From positions 1-7,577 of the forward strand of contig CABUWB010000090.1 in assembly GCA_902495025.1 (NCBI GenBank): 7,577 nucleotides of DNA, in the 5' to 3' direction. Shown here piece after piece: positions 1-5,496 of the stretch (position 1 is its first letter; the number at the start of each line of letters is the position of its first letter). This DNA is from an uncultured Eubacteriales bacterium (GTDB lineage Bacteria > Bacillota > Clostridia > Lachnospirales > CAG-274). The notes under the pieces were generated by a model that ran no database searches, was not told where the DNA came from, and worked only from the letters and a program-made list of their open reading frames with translations. The position numbers and the translations under genes were made by a program.

Positions 1-207
1 AGGCTTAAACAGGCACTTGCAAACGGTATAAATAAATGCGGCTGTACACAGAATATACGCCTGCCCGTTGCTGCCTATAACCATAACGGCGCCTTCTACT
101 GCACAAAGGGCATTGTGCCTACAGGCGAGGAATACTGTATTATTAATAATAAACGCTGCTATAAAATTGAAAATGCAGGCAGATATGTTTTTGTGCGTGC
201 GCAGTAA
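1..207 (+). CDS. 3' end of an unrecognised gene (C-terminal 68 residues)
   Basis: The frame starting at base 1 stays open for 68 codons and ends at TAA 205-207. The start lies outside the window. The visible tail has five cysteines (visible residues 13, 15, 34, 46 and 53), including a C-G-C pair and a Y-C-T turn, and ends in a short beta-like stretch (RYVFVRAQ). Codon use (AGG Arg, CTT Leu, GCA Ala) matches the downstream operon, so it looks like a native gene. I do not recognise the family. The cysteines could bind metal or form disulfides, but spacing alone cannot decide this. An intrinsic terminator begins 14 bases after the stop, so the gene ends its own transcription unit and is not part of the operon that follows. 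I am fairly sure it is coding, because an open frame with matching codon use stops just before a terminator; its function is unknown. Confidence 0.6.
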   Translation, partial: RLKQALANGINKCGCTQNIRLPVAAYNHNGAFYCTKGIVPTGEEYCIINNKRCYKIENAGRYVFVRAQ

Positions 208-220
208 ATACAGATTTTTT

Positions 221-254
221 AAAGAATCTTTGTCAAAAGCAGAGGTTCTTTTTT
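221..254 (+). terminator. Intrinsic terminator of the upstream gene
   Basis: The stem is 221-232 pairing with 240-251: twelve consecutive pairs, two of them G-T wobbles, with a 7-base loop at 233-239. It runs into T249-T254. It begins 14 bases after the stop of the upstream gene. A run of T then A just before the stem (215-223) means the hairpin could also act weakly on the other strand. Confidence 0.75.
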
Positions 255-264
255 AAATGTCTGC

Positions 265-293
265 TTGCAGTTATCTTTAGTATTTGGTATAAT
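265..293 (+). promoter_or_regulatory. Sigma-A-type promoter with extended -10 for the lipid kinase-argS operon
   Basis: TTGCAG at 265-270, a 17-base spacer, and a perfect TATAAT at 288-293. The -10 box is preceded by TGG (285-287), which gives the extended TGn element. The -35 box matches only 3 of 6 consensus bases, but the extended -10 compensates. It lies between the upstream terminator and the operon. The predicted transcription start is near 299-301, exactly where the strongly structured leader begins. Confidence 0.7.
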
Positions 294-368
294 AAAGCTT
301 ATCTGAAGAAAAAACAGGCTTGTCTGTTTTTTCTGATGGTAAGTTAGCTTTAGGCTTGCCTAAAGGTT

Positions 369-449
369 AGTTATATTGCCCTGCAAAGCAGGGTGCTGTG
401 GAGTAAAGCGACACAGCAACAAGAAGCTTTAGCTTCTTGTAATATAACT
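369..449 (+). other. Four-way-junction palindrome cluster inside the leader
   Basis: An outer stem of 9 pairs (369-377 with 441-449) encloses three perfect hairpins: 379-384 with 388-393 (6 pairs, AAA loop), 394-400 with 412-418 (7 pairs, 11-base loop 401-411), and 419-428 with 431-440 (10 pairs, TT turn). After the single base 378, the helices abut with no unpaired linkers. All the pairs are Watson-Crick. This regularity is far beyond chance for 81 bases. The fold is read directly from the sequence. Whether it acts as RNA or as a DNA cruciform cannot be told. Confidence 0.65.
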
Positions 450-513
450 TATCGGAGCCAAAAGGGAATTTATTTCCTTTTGGTAACAGTAATTTACCAA
501 TAATACTTAAAAT

Positions 514-519
514 GGGGTG
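514..519 (+). promoter_or_regulatory. Ribosome binding site that decides the lipid kinase start
   Basis: GGGGTG at 514-519 sits 6 bases before ATG 526. An in-frame GTG at 517 would add three residues, but it lies inside this G-run and has no upstream site of its own. The ATG is therefore the better start. Confidence 0.6.
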
Positions 520-525
520 TTTCAA

Positions 526-1422
526 ATGAAAAAGCTAAGCCTTGTTTACAACCCTAACTCGGGCGACAAGGGCTTTAAATATGAGCTTGATAACTGCCTT
601 AATCACTTTAACAAAGCAGGGTGGGAGGTAAATATTTTCCGCACCTACCGCTACGGTGACATTAATGAACACATTGAAAATATTAAAAATGACGGCTATG
701 ACGCTGTCTGTGTATCAGGCGGCGACGGTACGATAAATATGCTTGTAAGCGCAATGATGAAGCATGGCATGGCAGATGTGCCGATAGGTCTTTTCCCCTC
801 GGGTACGGCAAACGACTTTGCCTCCTTTATGCAGATACCCGCAGATACGGAGGAATGCTGCAGGCTGGTAACAAGGGGCAAAACAATGCCCGTTGATATA
901 GGCATGGCAAATGACAGATACTTTATAAACGTATGCGCAGGCGGTCTTTTCTCCAACGTCTCAACGGAGATAAACAAGCACTTTAAAGACGCATTCGGCA
1001 AGCTCGCCTACTATATCAAGGGTCTTGAGCAGCTTAACGGCTTTAAACCCATACCCATGCGCATTACCTCGTCAAACGGCACTATTGAGGAAAATATCAA
1101 CCTGTTTTTGGTGCTTAACAGCAGCGGTACGGGCGGTATAGGTCAGCTTGTACCAAATGCCTCGGTTGATGACGGTATGTTTGACTTTTTAGGCTTTCGC
1201 AACGACTTAATTAAGGACACGCCAAAGCTGATTGTCAGCTTTTTAAAGGGTGAATATTTGGACGACAAGGGCATTATCTACTTCAGGGACAACGATATTA
1301 AAATAGAAAACCTCGACAGCGAAAACCGTTTTTCGGTTACTGACTGCGACGGCGAGGTCGGCCCCGAAATGCCCGTTGAAATACGCAATATACCAAAGGC
1401 TATTAAAATTTTTGTTAAATAA
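526..1422 (+). CDS. Diacylglycerol kinase-like lipid kinase (YegS/DgkB/BmrU family)
   Basis: A 298-residue protein, the usual length of the family (about 290-310). Family members use ATP to phosphorylate a lipid such as diacylglycerol at the inner face of the membrane, returning it to phosphatidic acid; some act on other lipids. The N-terminal catalytic domain has the nucleotide-binding signature SGGDGTIN (residues 64-71) and the second loop FPSGTANDFA (90-99). The C-terminal beta-sandwich domain has DGMFD (216-220) and a late DGE (275-277), where the catalytic acid and base of this family lie. No signal peptide or membrane segment is seen. It is the first gene of the operon, behind the structured leader, with argS 12 bases downstream. 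The family is secure. The exact lipid substrate cannot be told from sequence, so I give no symbol; dgkB would be the obvious candidate. Confidence 0.88.
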   Translation: MKKLSLVYNPNSGDKGFKYELDNCLNHFNKAGWEVNIFRTYRYGDINEHIENIKNDGYDAVCVSGGDGTINMLVSAMMKHGMADVPIGLFPSGTANDFASFMQIPADTEECCRLVTRGKTMPVDIGMANDRYFINVCAGGLFSNVSTEINKHFKDAFGKLAYYIKGLEQLNGFKPIPMRITSSNGTIEENINLFLVLNSSGTGGIGQLVPNASVDDGMFDFLGFRNDLIKDTPKLIVSFLKGEYLDDKGIIYFRDNDIKIENLDSENRFSVTDCDGEVGPEMPVEIRNIPKAIKIFVK

Positions 1423-1434
1423 GGAGAATATAAA

Positions 1435-3135
1435 ATGGATTTTGCAGCGGAAATTGCCGCACTTATCGCAAATGCGGCAGATATTGACAAGGACATTGTA
1501 AAAGAGGCTATAGAGGTACCTGCAAATAAGGAAATGGGCGACTTTGCGTTCCCCTGCTTCCGCCTTGCAAAGGTATTGAGAAAGGCGCCTCCGCTTATTG
1601 CGCAGGAGCTTGCGCCAAAGCTTGAAAAGCCCGACTTTATATCCGATATACAGGTTGTAGGCGCATACATCAACTTTTTCACCGACAAGGCAACCTTTGT
1701 TAAGGAGGTTATGTCGGACGTGCTTGCAAAGGACGGCGACTACATCAAAAGCAATATAGGCGAAGGCAAAACCGTTGTGCTTGACTATTCCTCACCAAAT
1801 ATTGCAAAGCCTTTCCACGTAGGTCATCTGCGCTCAACGGTAATAGGCAATGCACTCTACAACATACACAAGGCGCTCGGCTATCACTGTGTTGGTGTAA
1901 ACCACCTCGGCGACTGGGGTACACAGTTTGGCAAGCTCATTGTTGCCTACAAAAAATGGGGCGATAAGGAAACCGTTGTAAGGGACGATATTAAGGAGTT
2001 AAGCCGCATTTACGTTAAGTTCCACGAGGAGGCTGAAAAGGACCCCTCACTTAACGACGAGGCACGCTCATGGCTTGTTAAAATGCAGGAGGGCGACGAG
2101 GAAGCGCTTTCCCTGTGGAAATGGTTTGTTGAAATCAGCATGAAGGAGTTTAACCGCATTTACGACAGGCTGCACATCACCTTTGACAGCTATGCAGGCG
2201 AGAGCTTTTATAACGACAAAATGCAGGCTGTTGTTGATGAAATAAGGGACAAGGGTCTGCTTACCGAAAGCGAGGGCGCACAGATTGTTGACCTTGAAAA
2301 ATACAATATGCCACCCTGCCTTATTTTAAGGAGCGACGGCGGTACGCTTTACCCTACAAGGGATATTGCGGCAGCCTTTTACAGAAAAAAGGAGTACAAT
2401 TTCTGCAAGGATATTTATGTAACCGCACTTGACCAGAACCTCCACTTTGCGCAGTGGTTTAAGGTAATTGAGCTTATGGGCTATGACTGGGCGGCAAAGG
2501 AGCTTGTACACGTGCCATTCGGTCTTGTAAGCCTTGGCGACGGCAAGCTGAGCACACGTAAGGGTCATGTTGTGCTTATGGAGGATATTTTAAATGCCGC
2601 TGTTGAAAAGACCGCAGGCATTATTGAGGAGAAAAATCCCGACCTGCCTGATAAGGAGCAGGTAAGCGAGCAGGTTGGTATAGGCGCAGTTATCTTTAAC
2701 GACCTTTACAACTCACGCATTAAAAACGTAGTGTTTGACCTTGAAAGAATGTTGAGCTTTGAGGGTGAAACAGGCCCTTATGTACAGTATTCACACGCAA
2801 GGGCATGCAGCATTTTAAGAAAAGCCGGCGTTGAAAAAATCGACGGCGAAATTGATTACTCACTTATCAGCGACGAGGCAAGCGTTAATGTATGCAAGGT
2901 GCTTGACGAGCTGCCAGCAAAGCTTGTTGACGCTGCTGACAAGTACGAGCCTTATATCCTTACAAGGCACATTGTTGAAATTTGCAAGGCATTTAATAAA
3001 TTCTACAACGAAAATAATATCATGGGCAGCGAGGGCGAGCTTAAAAAGGCAAGGCTTGCGGTTGTTTATGCCGTTAAGACGGCTATTGCACAGTCGCTTG
3101 CACTGCTTGGCATAGCTGCACCAGAGCAGATGTAA
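1435..3135 (+). CDS. argS: Arginyl-tRNA synthetase
   Basis: A 566-residue class I aminoacyl-tRNA synthetase that charges tRNA-Arg with arginine in the cytosol; the length is typical. An N-terminal ArgRS-specific domain (about 1-90) is followed by the Rossmann catalytic core, with the HIGH-type motif HVGH at 128-131 inside SSPNIAKPFHVGHLRS, and GDWGTQFG at 159-166. The KMSKS-equivalent is KLSTRKG (371-377). The DALR anticodon-binding helical domain begins near GPYVQYSHARA (447-457) and continues to the C-terminal LLGIAAPEQM, a typical ArgRS ending. The ATG is preceded by AAGGAG (1421-1426) with an 8-base spacer. It lies 12 bases after the lipid kinase and 12 bases before the HPrK-like gene, so it is co-transcribed with both. 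No T-box leader for argS is visible; any control would come from the operon promoter and its leader. Confidence 0.97.
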   Translation: MDFAAEIAALIANAADIDKDIVKEAIEVPANKEMGDFAFPCFRLAKVLRKAPPLIAQELAPKLEKPDFISDIQVVGAYINFFTDKATFVKEVMSDVLAKDGDYIKSNIGEGKTVVLDYSSPNIAKPFHVGHLRSTVIGNALYNIHKALGYHCVGVNHLGDWGTQFGKLIVAYKKWGDKETVVRDDIKELSRIYVKFHEEAEKDPSLNDEARSWLVKMQEGDEEALSLWKWFVEISMKEFNRIYDRLHITFDSYAGESFYNDKMQAVVDEIRDKGLLTESEGAQIVDLEKYNMPPCLILRSDGGTLYPTRDIAAAFYRKKEYNFCKDIYVTALDQNLHFAQWFKVIELMGYDWAAKELVHVPFGLVSLGDGKLSTRKGHVVLMEDILNAAVEKTAGIIEEKNPDLPDKEQVSEQVGIGAVIFNDLYNSRIKNVVFDLERMLSFEGETGPYVQYSHARACSILRKAGVEKIDGEIDYSLISDEASVNVCKVLDELPAKLVDAADKYEPYILTRHIVEICKAFNKFYNENNIMGSEGELKKARLAVVYAVKTAIAQSLALLGIAAPEQM

Positions 3136-3147
3136 AAGAGGTAATTT

Positions 3148-3855
3148 ATGGCAAAACTCAGAGTTGCCGAGCTTAATGTTGAGGTTGACTATAAGTATCC
3201 CACACTTGTTAAGCAGGCTGAATTTTACAAGGCTGATTTTGAAAAACCGAATATAACCGTATCCATATCCGCCGACAGCATGAAGGAGCTGAAAGAGGAA
3301 AACCCTCATTTAAGCGAGGACGATATTGAATATATCTTTACGGGCGCAGGCTTTTATGAAGCACTGTTGGAGTTTAACGGCTTTATGCTGCACTCCTCTG
3401 GCGTGTGCGTGGACGGCTACGCTTACCTTTTCTCCGCCGACCCAGGTACGGGCAAGTCTACCCATACGGGGCTGTGGCAAAAATATTTCGGCGAGGATAA
3501 GGCGCTTATAATTAATGATGACAAGCCTGCAATTAGGCTTGTTGAGGATACACTGTACTGCTATGGCACGCCATGGAGCGGCAAGACCGATAAAAACCTC
3601 AATATGCGTGTACCTGTGGGCGCAATTGTGTTTATTGAGCGCAGCGTGGGCAATAACTGGGTTAAGGAGATTACTCCAAAGGAGGCAATACCGCTTATTT
3701 TGCAGCAGACAATAAGACCTGCCGAGCAGGATAAAATGATTAAGCTGCTTGACGTACTGGATACCCTTTTAAGGCGTGTAAAGGTGTACAGGCTTGGCTG
3801 TGATATGAGCGAGGACGCAGTTAAAACCAGCTATGAGGGGATAAGGAGGATATAA
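3148..3855 (+). CDS. HPr kinase-like P-loop ATPase (HPrK C-terminal fold, peptide-kinase type)
   Basis: A 235-residue protein resembling the catalytic half of HPr kinase/phosphorylase. It shows the Walker A motif ADPGTGKS at 97-104, an acidic NDD strand end at 123-125 (Walker B position), and the family hallmark GTPWSGK at 140-146. True HprK is about 310 residues with an extra N-terminal domain. Here the first 85 residues are different and short, so this is not the carbon-control HprK and no hprK symbol is warranted. Similar stand-alone proteins occur beside PqqD-like genes, and in lasso peptide clusters of the paeninodin type they phosphorylate a precursor peptide. The gene directly downstream is PqqD-like, with only one base between them. 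AGAGGT at 3136-3147 provides a ribosome site. The fold is well supported; the substrate is unknown. Confidence 0.82.
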   Translation: MAKLRVAELNVEVDYKYPTLVKQAEFYKADFEKPNITVSISADSMKELKEENPHLSEDDIEYIFTGAGFYEALLEFNGFMLHSSGVCVDGYAYLFSADPGTGKSTHTGLWQKYFGEDKALIINDDKPAIRLVEDTLYCYGTPWSGKTDKNLNMRVPVGAIVFIERSVGNNWVKEITPKEAIPLILQQTIRPAEQDKMIKLLDVLDTLLRRVKVYRLGCDMSEDAVKTSYEGIRRI

Positions 3856-3856
3856 A

Positions 3857-4123
3857 ATGAAGGTTAAGGACGATTATTTATTAAGAAATGTGGCAGGCAG
3901 CCATATTGTTGTGCCTGTGGGCGAGGGCTGCCTTGATTTCAGCGGAGTTATAACTCTTAATGAGGTAGGCGCTTTCCTTTGGGAAAAGCTGCAGGCAGAT
4001 ACAAGCGCAGAGGAGCTTTTATCCGCACTGCTTGCTGAATATGATGTTGATGAGGAAACCGCAAAGACTGATATTGACGAGTTTATAGCTAAGCTTAAAG
4101 GGGCTGATTTGCTTGCAGACTAA
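3857..4123 (+). CDS. PqqD-like peptide-recognition protein
   Basis: An 88-residue protein with the PqqD layout: a short N-terminal beta region, the core LNEVGAFLWEKL (about 38-49), then two helices (SAEELLSALLAEYDV and the following ATAKT-like segment) ending in FIAKLKGADLL. PqqD-type winged-helix domains (RRE domains) bind leader peptides of ribosomally made peptides and present them to modifying enzymes. The ATG is one base after the HPrK-like stop, and its ribosome site AAGGAGGA (3843-3850) lies inside that gene, so the two are probably translated in a coupled way. It overlaps the next gene by 11 bases. No precursor peptide is visible in the window. The family call is good. The role as an adaptor for the neighbouring kinase and protease is an inference from context. 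Confidence 0.78.
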   Translation: MKVKDDYLLRNVAGSHIVVPVGEGCLDFSGVITLNEVGAFLWEKLQADTSAEELLSALLAEYDVDEETAKTDIDEFIAKLKGADLLAD

Positions 4124-4583
4124 GCAGGTACACCTTGCAGACCTCTATGCCGTAATGAAAGAAAAGCTGGACGCAGGCGGTACTACCTACTTTAATCCGA
4201 GGGGTACAAGCATGCTGCCAATGCTGCATAATGACGGTGATAAGGTAAAGCTGAAAAAGGCGGATAAGCCGCTTAAAAAATATGACCTGCCGCTTTATAT
4301 ACGTGATGACGGTGCTTTTGTGCTGCACAGGGTGGTGCGCAAGCCCTCCGCTGATGGTACCTATACCATGTGCGGTGATAACCAGTGGCAGCTTGAACGT
4401 GGCATTAGACATGAGCAGATTGTAGGCGTTGTTGTTGCCTTTAAGCGAAACGGAAAGGAATACAGCATAGACAACAGGCTGTATAAGCTGTACTGCCGTA
4501 TATGGGTTGGCATTATGCCGCTAAGACACCTTGTATTTGGCGGCAGAAACAGACTTGTAAGACTTATAAGGAGAGGAAACTGA
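4113..4583 (+). CDS. S24/S26-family signal-peptidase-like protein
   Basis: A 156-residue protein with the S26 boxes: RGTSMLPML (30-38) carries the nucleophile candidate Ser33; DGDKVKL (41-47) follows; FVLHRVV (69-75) holds His72; CGDN (87-90) and the strand IVGVVVAF (103-110) complete the peptidase core. The HR pattern resembles SipW/ER-type signal peptidases, which use Ser and His rather than Ser and Lys. No N-terminal membrane anchor is visible. A moderately hydrophobic, positively flanked stretch (124-142) near the C-terminus is the only possible membrane contact. The start is TTG 4113, inside the end of the PqqD-like gene, with AAAGGGG (4097-4103) nine bases upstream. The only nearby ATG (4155) has no ribosome site. 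It could process a peptide handled by the PqqD-like and HPrK-like partners; that is inference. Confidence 0.72.
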   Translation: MQTKQVHLADLYAVMKEKLDAGGTTYFNPRGTSMLPMLHNDGDKVKLKKADKPLKKYDLPLYIRDDGAFVLHRVVRKPSADGTYTMCGDNQWQLERGIRHEQIVGVVVAFKRNGKEYSIDNRLYKLYCRIWVGIMPLRHLVFGGRNRLVRLIRRGN

Positions 4584-4584
4584 T

Positions 4585-4791
4585 ATGAAACCCGAGCTTG
4601 TAGCACGTATTAACGAGCTTGCAGCCAAGGCAAAAAAAGAGGGGCTTACTCCCGATGAAATTGCTGAACGCTCACGCCTGCGTGAGGAATATTTAAGGGA
4701 ATTTCGTGCAGGCTTTAAACAGAATATACTTGACCACCTTTATGTTATGGATGAAAACGGCAATAAGGTTAAGGTTGAAAAGAAGAAATAA
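4585..4791 (+). CDS. YnzC/DUF896 family small protein
   Basis: A 68-residue, highly charged helical protein. Its core, ARINELAAKAKKEGLTPDEI followed by ERSRLREEYLREF, matches the UPF0291/DUF896 family, of which Bacillus subtilis YnzC is the known member; the length is right. The N-terminal half forms a helical hairpin, and the tail VKVEKKK is basic and probably disordered. In B. subtilis, ynzC lies in an SOS-controlled operon with yneA, but its biochemical role is not established, and no SOS box or division gene is seen here. The start lies one base after the previous stop, with AAGGAG (4568-4573) inside the upstream gene. It is the last gene of the operon, directly followed by the terminator. 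Confidence 0.85.
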   Translation: MKPELVARINELAAKAKKEGLTPDEIAERSRLREEYLREFRAGFKQNILDHLYVMDENGNKVKVEKKK

Positions 4792-4796
4792 TTAAT

Positions 4797-4833
4797 GGGG
4801 TTGCCGCATTTTGTGTGACAACCCCTTTTTTTT
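4797..4833 (+). terminator. Strong intrinsic terminator of the argS operon
   Basis: GGGGTTG (4797-4803) pairs with CAACCCC (4819-4825). A weaker inner pairing closes the loop, and eight Ts follow (4826-4833). It starts 5 bases after the YnzC stop. Read on the minus strand, the same hairpin follows the toxin gene, but its T-tract there is interrupted (ATTAATTATTT), so it may work weakly in both directions. Confidence 0.9.
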
Positions 4834-5099
4834 AAAACTGTTTTAAAATATCGTGATGCCCGACATCAAGCAAAATTATAATCTTTTCACCCTCATAATA
4901 CCAAATAATACGAATACTCATATTTACGCTGCATTCAAATAAATCATCAGTACCCTGAATTCTCTTTGTCCGCAGCGACGGGTGATTAGGATTTTCCGAA
5001 AAAAATTTTTAATTTATTCATTAACTGCTTTTTTTCTGTTGCAGTCAAATTTTTATAATGTTTTTGAAATCTGCTTGTAAAAGTAAATTGATATGCCAT
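4832..5099 (-). pseudogene. RelE/ParE-family toxin gene with a frameshift
   Basis: Read on the minus strand from ATG 5099-5097, the frame gives MAYQFTFTSRFQKHYKNLTA and on to residue 37, then stops at TAA 4988-4986. Dropping one base from the seven-T run (plus-strand A4999-A5005) lets the frame continue for the rest of a typical toxin: HPSLRTKRIQG, DLFECSVNMSIRIIWYYEG, IIILLDVGHHDILKQF, then TAA at 4834-4832. The restored protein has 88 residues, the normal size for RelE-like mRNA interferases, and the order (basic helix pair, PSLR turn, strands, final GxHD) fits the family. The ATG overlaps the antitoxin stop by one base (TAATG), so translation is coupled. The break may be a real mutation, a homopolymer sequencing error, or, less likely, a slippage site. 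As written, only a 37-residue fragment is made. Confidence 0.75.
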
Positions 5100-5359
5100 T
5101 AATCCGCCTCCAACTTATCAAACAGCGAATCCACATTATCAAAAACAGGCTGTTCTCCGGCTTTAATTTTGGCTTTTACTTCATTTATTTCATTTTGCAG
5201 CTCATCAATATATTTTTTAGGATAAACCACAACAGGCATTATGTGTATTGCACCATCCTTTTCAAATATATCCAGTTTATCACCTTCGTTAAGTCCAAGC
5301 TTTATTATTATTTCTTTAGGAATTGTAATTTGTGATTTTTGTCTTAATTCAGCTAACAT
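5099..5359 (-). CDS. AbrB/SpoVT-domain antitoxin of a type II toxin-antitoxin pair
   Basis: An 86-residue protein. The N-terminal swapped-hairpin AbrB/MazE DNA-binding domain is clear: RQKSQITIPKEIIIKLGLNE, then GDKLDIFEKDGAIHIMPV (to about residue 43). A charged helical C-terminal half (KKYIDELQNEINEVKAKIKA) should bind and neutralise the toxin. The ATG at 5359-5357 is chosen because AGGAG (plus strand 5367-5371) lies 7 bases upstream. The in-frame TTG at 5365 is only one base from that site and is unlikely. The stop overlaps the toxin start by one base. Such antitoxins usually repress their own promoter (5415-5443 here). The domain is complete with no sign of decay, although the partner toxin is broken. 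Confidence 0.85.
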   Translation of the reverse strand: MLAELRQKSQITIPKEIIIKLGLNEGDKLDIFEKDGAIHIMPVVVYPKKYIDELQNEINEVKAKIKAGEQPVFDNVDSLFDKLEAD

Positions 5360-5414
5360 AGGCAATCTCCTTTCTGTTATTATGAAAGTTGGATTTTCTT
5401 ATTTTCCTACCTTT

Positions 5415-5443
5415 ATTATATGAACTTTTATATAAAAAATCAA
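5415..5443 (-). promoter_or_regulatory. Promoter of the toxin-antitoxin pair
   Basis: On the minus strand: TTGATT (5443-5438), a 17-base spacer, and a perfect TATAAT (5420-5415). The predicted start is near 5408, about 50 bases before the antitoxin ATG. It lies between the glgA terminator and the antitoxin, so the pair has its own transcription unit. Confidence 0.7.
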
Positions 5444-5461
5444 GCTAAATATTTACATAAT

Positions 5462-5490
5462 AAAAAGGAGCCTGTCCCACGACAAGCTCC
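5462..5490 (-). terminator. Intrinsic terminator of glgA
   Basis: On the minus strand, GGAGCTTGTC (5490-5481) pairs with GACAGGCTCC (5476-5467) through ten pairs with one wobble, around a four-base loop. Five Ts follow (5466-5462), then ATTATG. It begins 7 bases after the glgA stop. Confidence 0.9.
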
Positions 5491-5496
5491 ATAAAA

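Larger units (their letters stand above)
300..525 (+). promoter_or_regulatory. Highly structured 5' leader (candidate cis-regulatory or small RNA)
   Basis: This is the gene-free stretch between the predicted transcription start and the lipid kinase gene. It is almost entirely made of inverted repeats. Hairpin 1: 308-317 with 324-333 (10 perfect pairs). Hairpin 2: 348-355 with 358-365 (8 perfect pairs, two-base turn). A four-way junction follows at 369-449 (separate entry). Hairpin D: 458-468 with 473-483 (11 pairs, one wobble). Hairpin E: 480-486 with 494-500 (7 pairs), which overlaps D. No open frame of note occurs here, and no hairpin is followed by a free T-run, so this does not look like a simple terminator-type attenuator. 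I cannot match it to any riboswitch or T-box: no T-box UGGN bulge, no AGGGUGG-type box, and no TPP, SAM, FMN or lysine core is visible. It could be an orphan regulatory leader, a small RNA gene with read-through, or a mobile MITE-like palindromic element. Confidence 0.5.

Noticed and set aside
68..256. Plus-strand open frame of 62 codons near the window start
   Set aside because: It lies in another frame over the 3' end of the upstream gene and runs through its terminator; it has no ribosome site.
517..519. GTG as the lipid kinase start
   Set aside because: It sits inside the G-rich ribosome site and has no other site upstream; ATG 526 is well placed.
300..525. T-box or classical riboswitch controlling argS
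   Set aside because: No T-box sequence, specifier loop layout, or core motif of a known riboswitch is visible, and the first gene downstream is the lipid kinase.
1278..1688. Minus-strand open frame of 136 codons across the lipid kinase-argS junction
   Set aside because: It is opposite two clearly coding genes and has low-complexity content; it is a shadow of their codon bias.
2860..3309. Minus-strand open frame of 149 codons across the end of argS
   Set aside because: It is antisense to argS and the HPrK-like gene, without a family resemblance or promoter.
3148..3855. True HPr kinase/phosphorylase (hprK)
   Set aside because: It is too short, lacks the N-terminal HprK domain, and sits beside a PqqD-like gene rather than lgt or ptsH.
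5093..5335. Plus-strand open frame of 80 codons over the antitoxin
   Set aside because: It is antisense to a recognisable AbrB-domain protein; its composition is that of AT-rich noise.
5385..5414. Inverted repeat downstream of the antitoxin promoter as an operator
   Set aside because: The arms AAAGTTGG and CCTACCTTT pair only imperfectly with a bulge; too weak to call.
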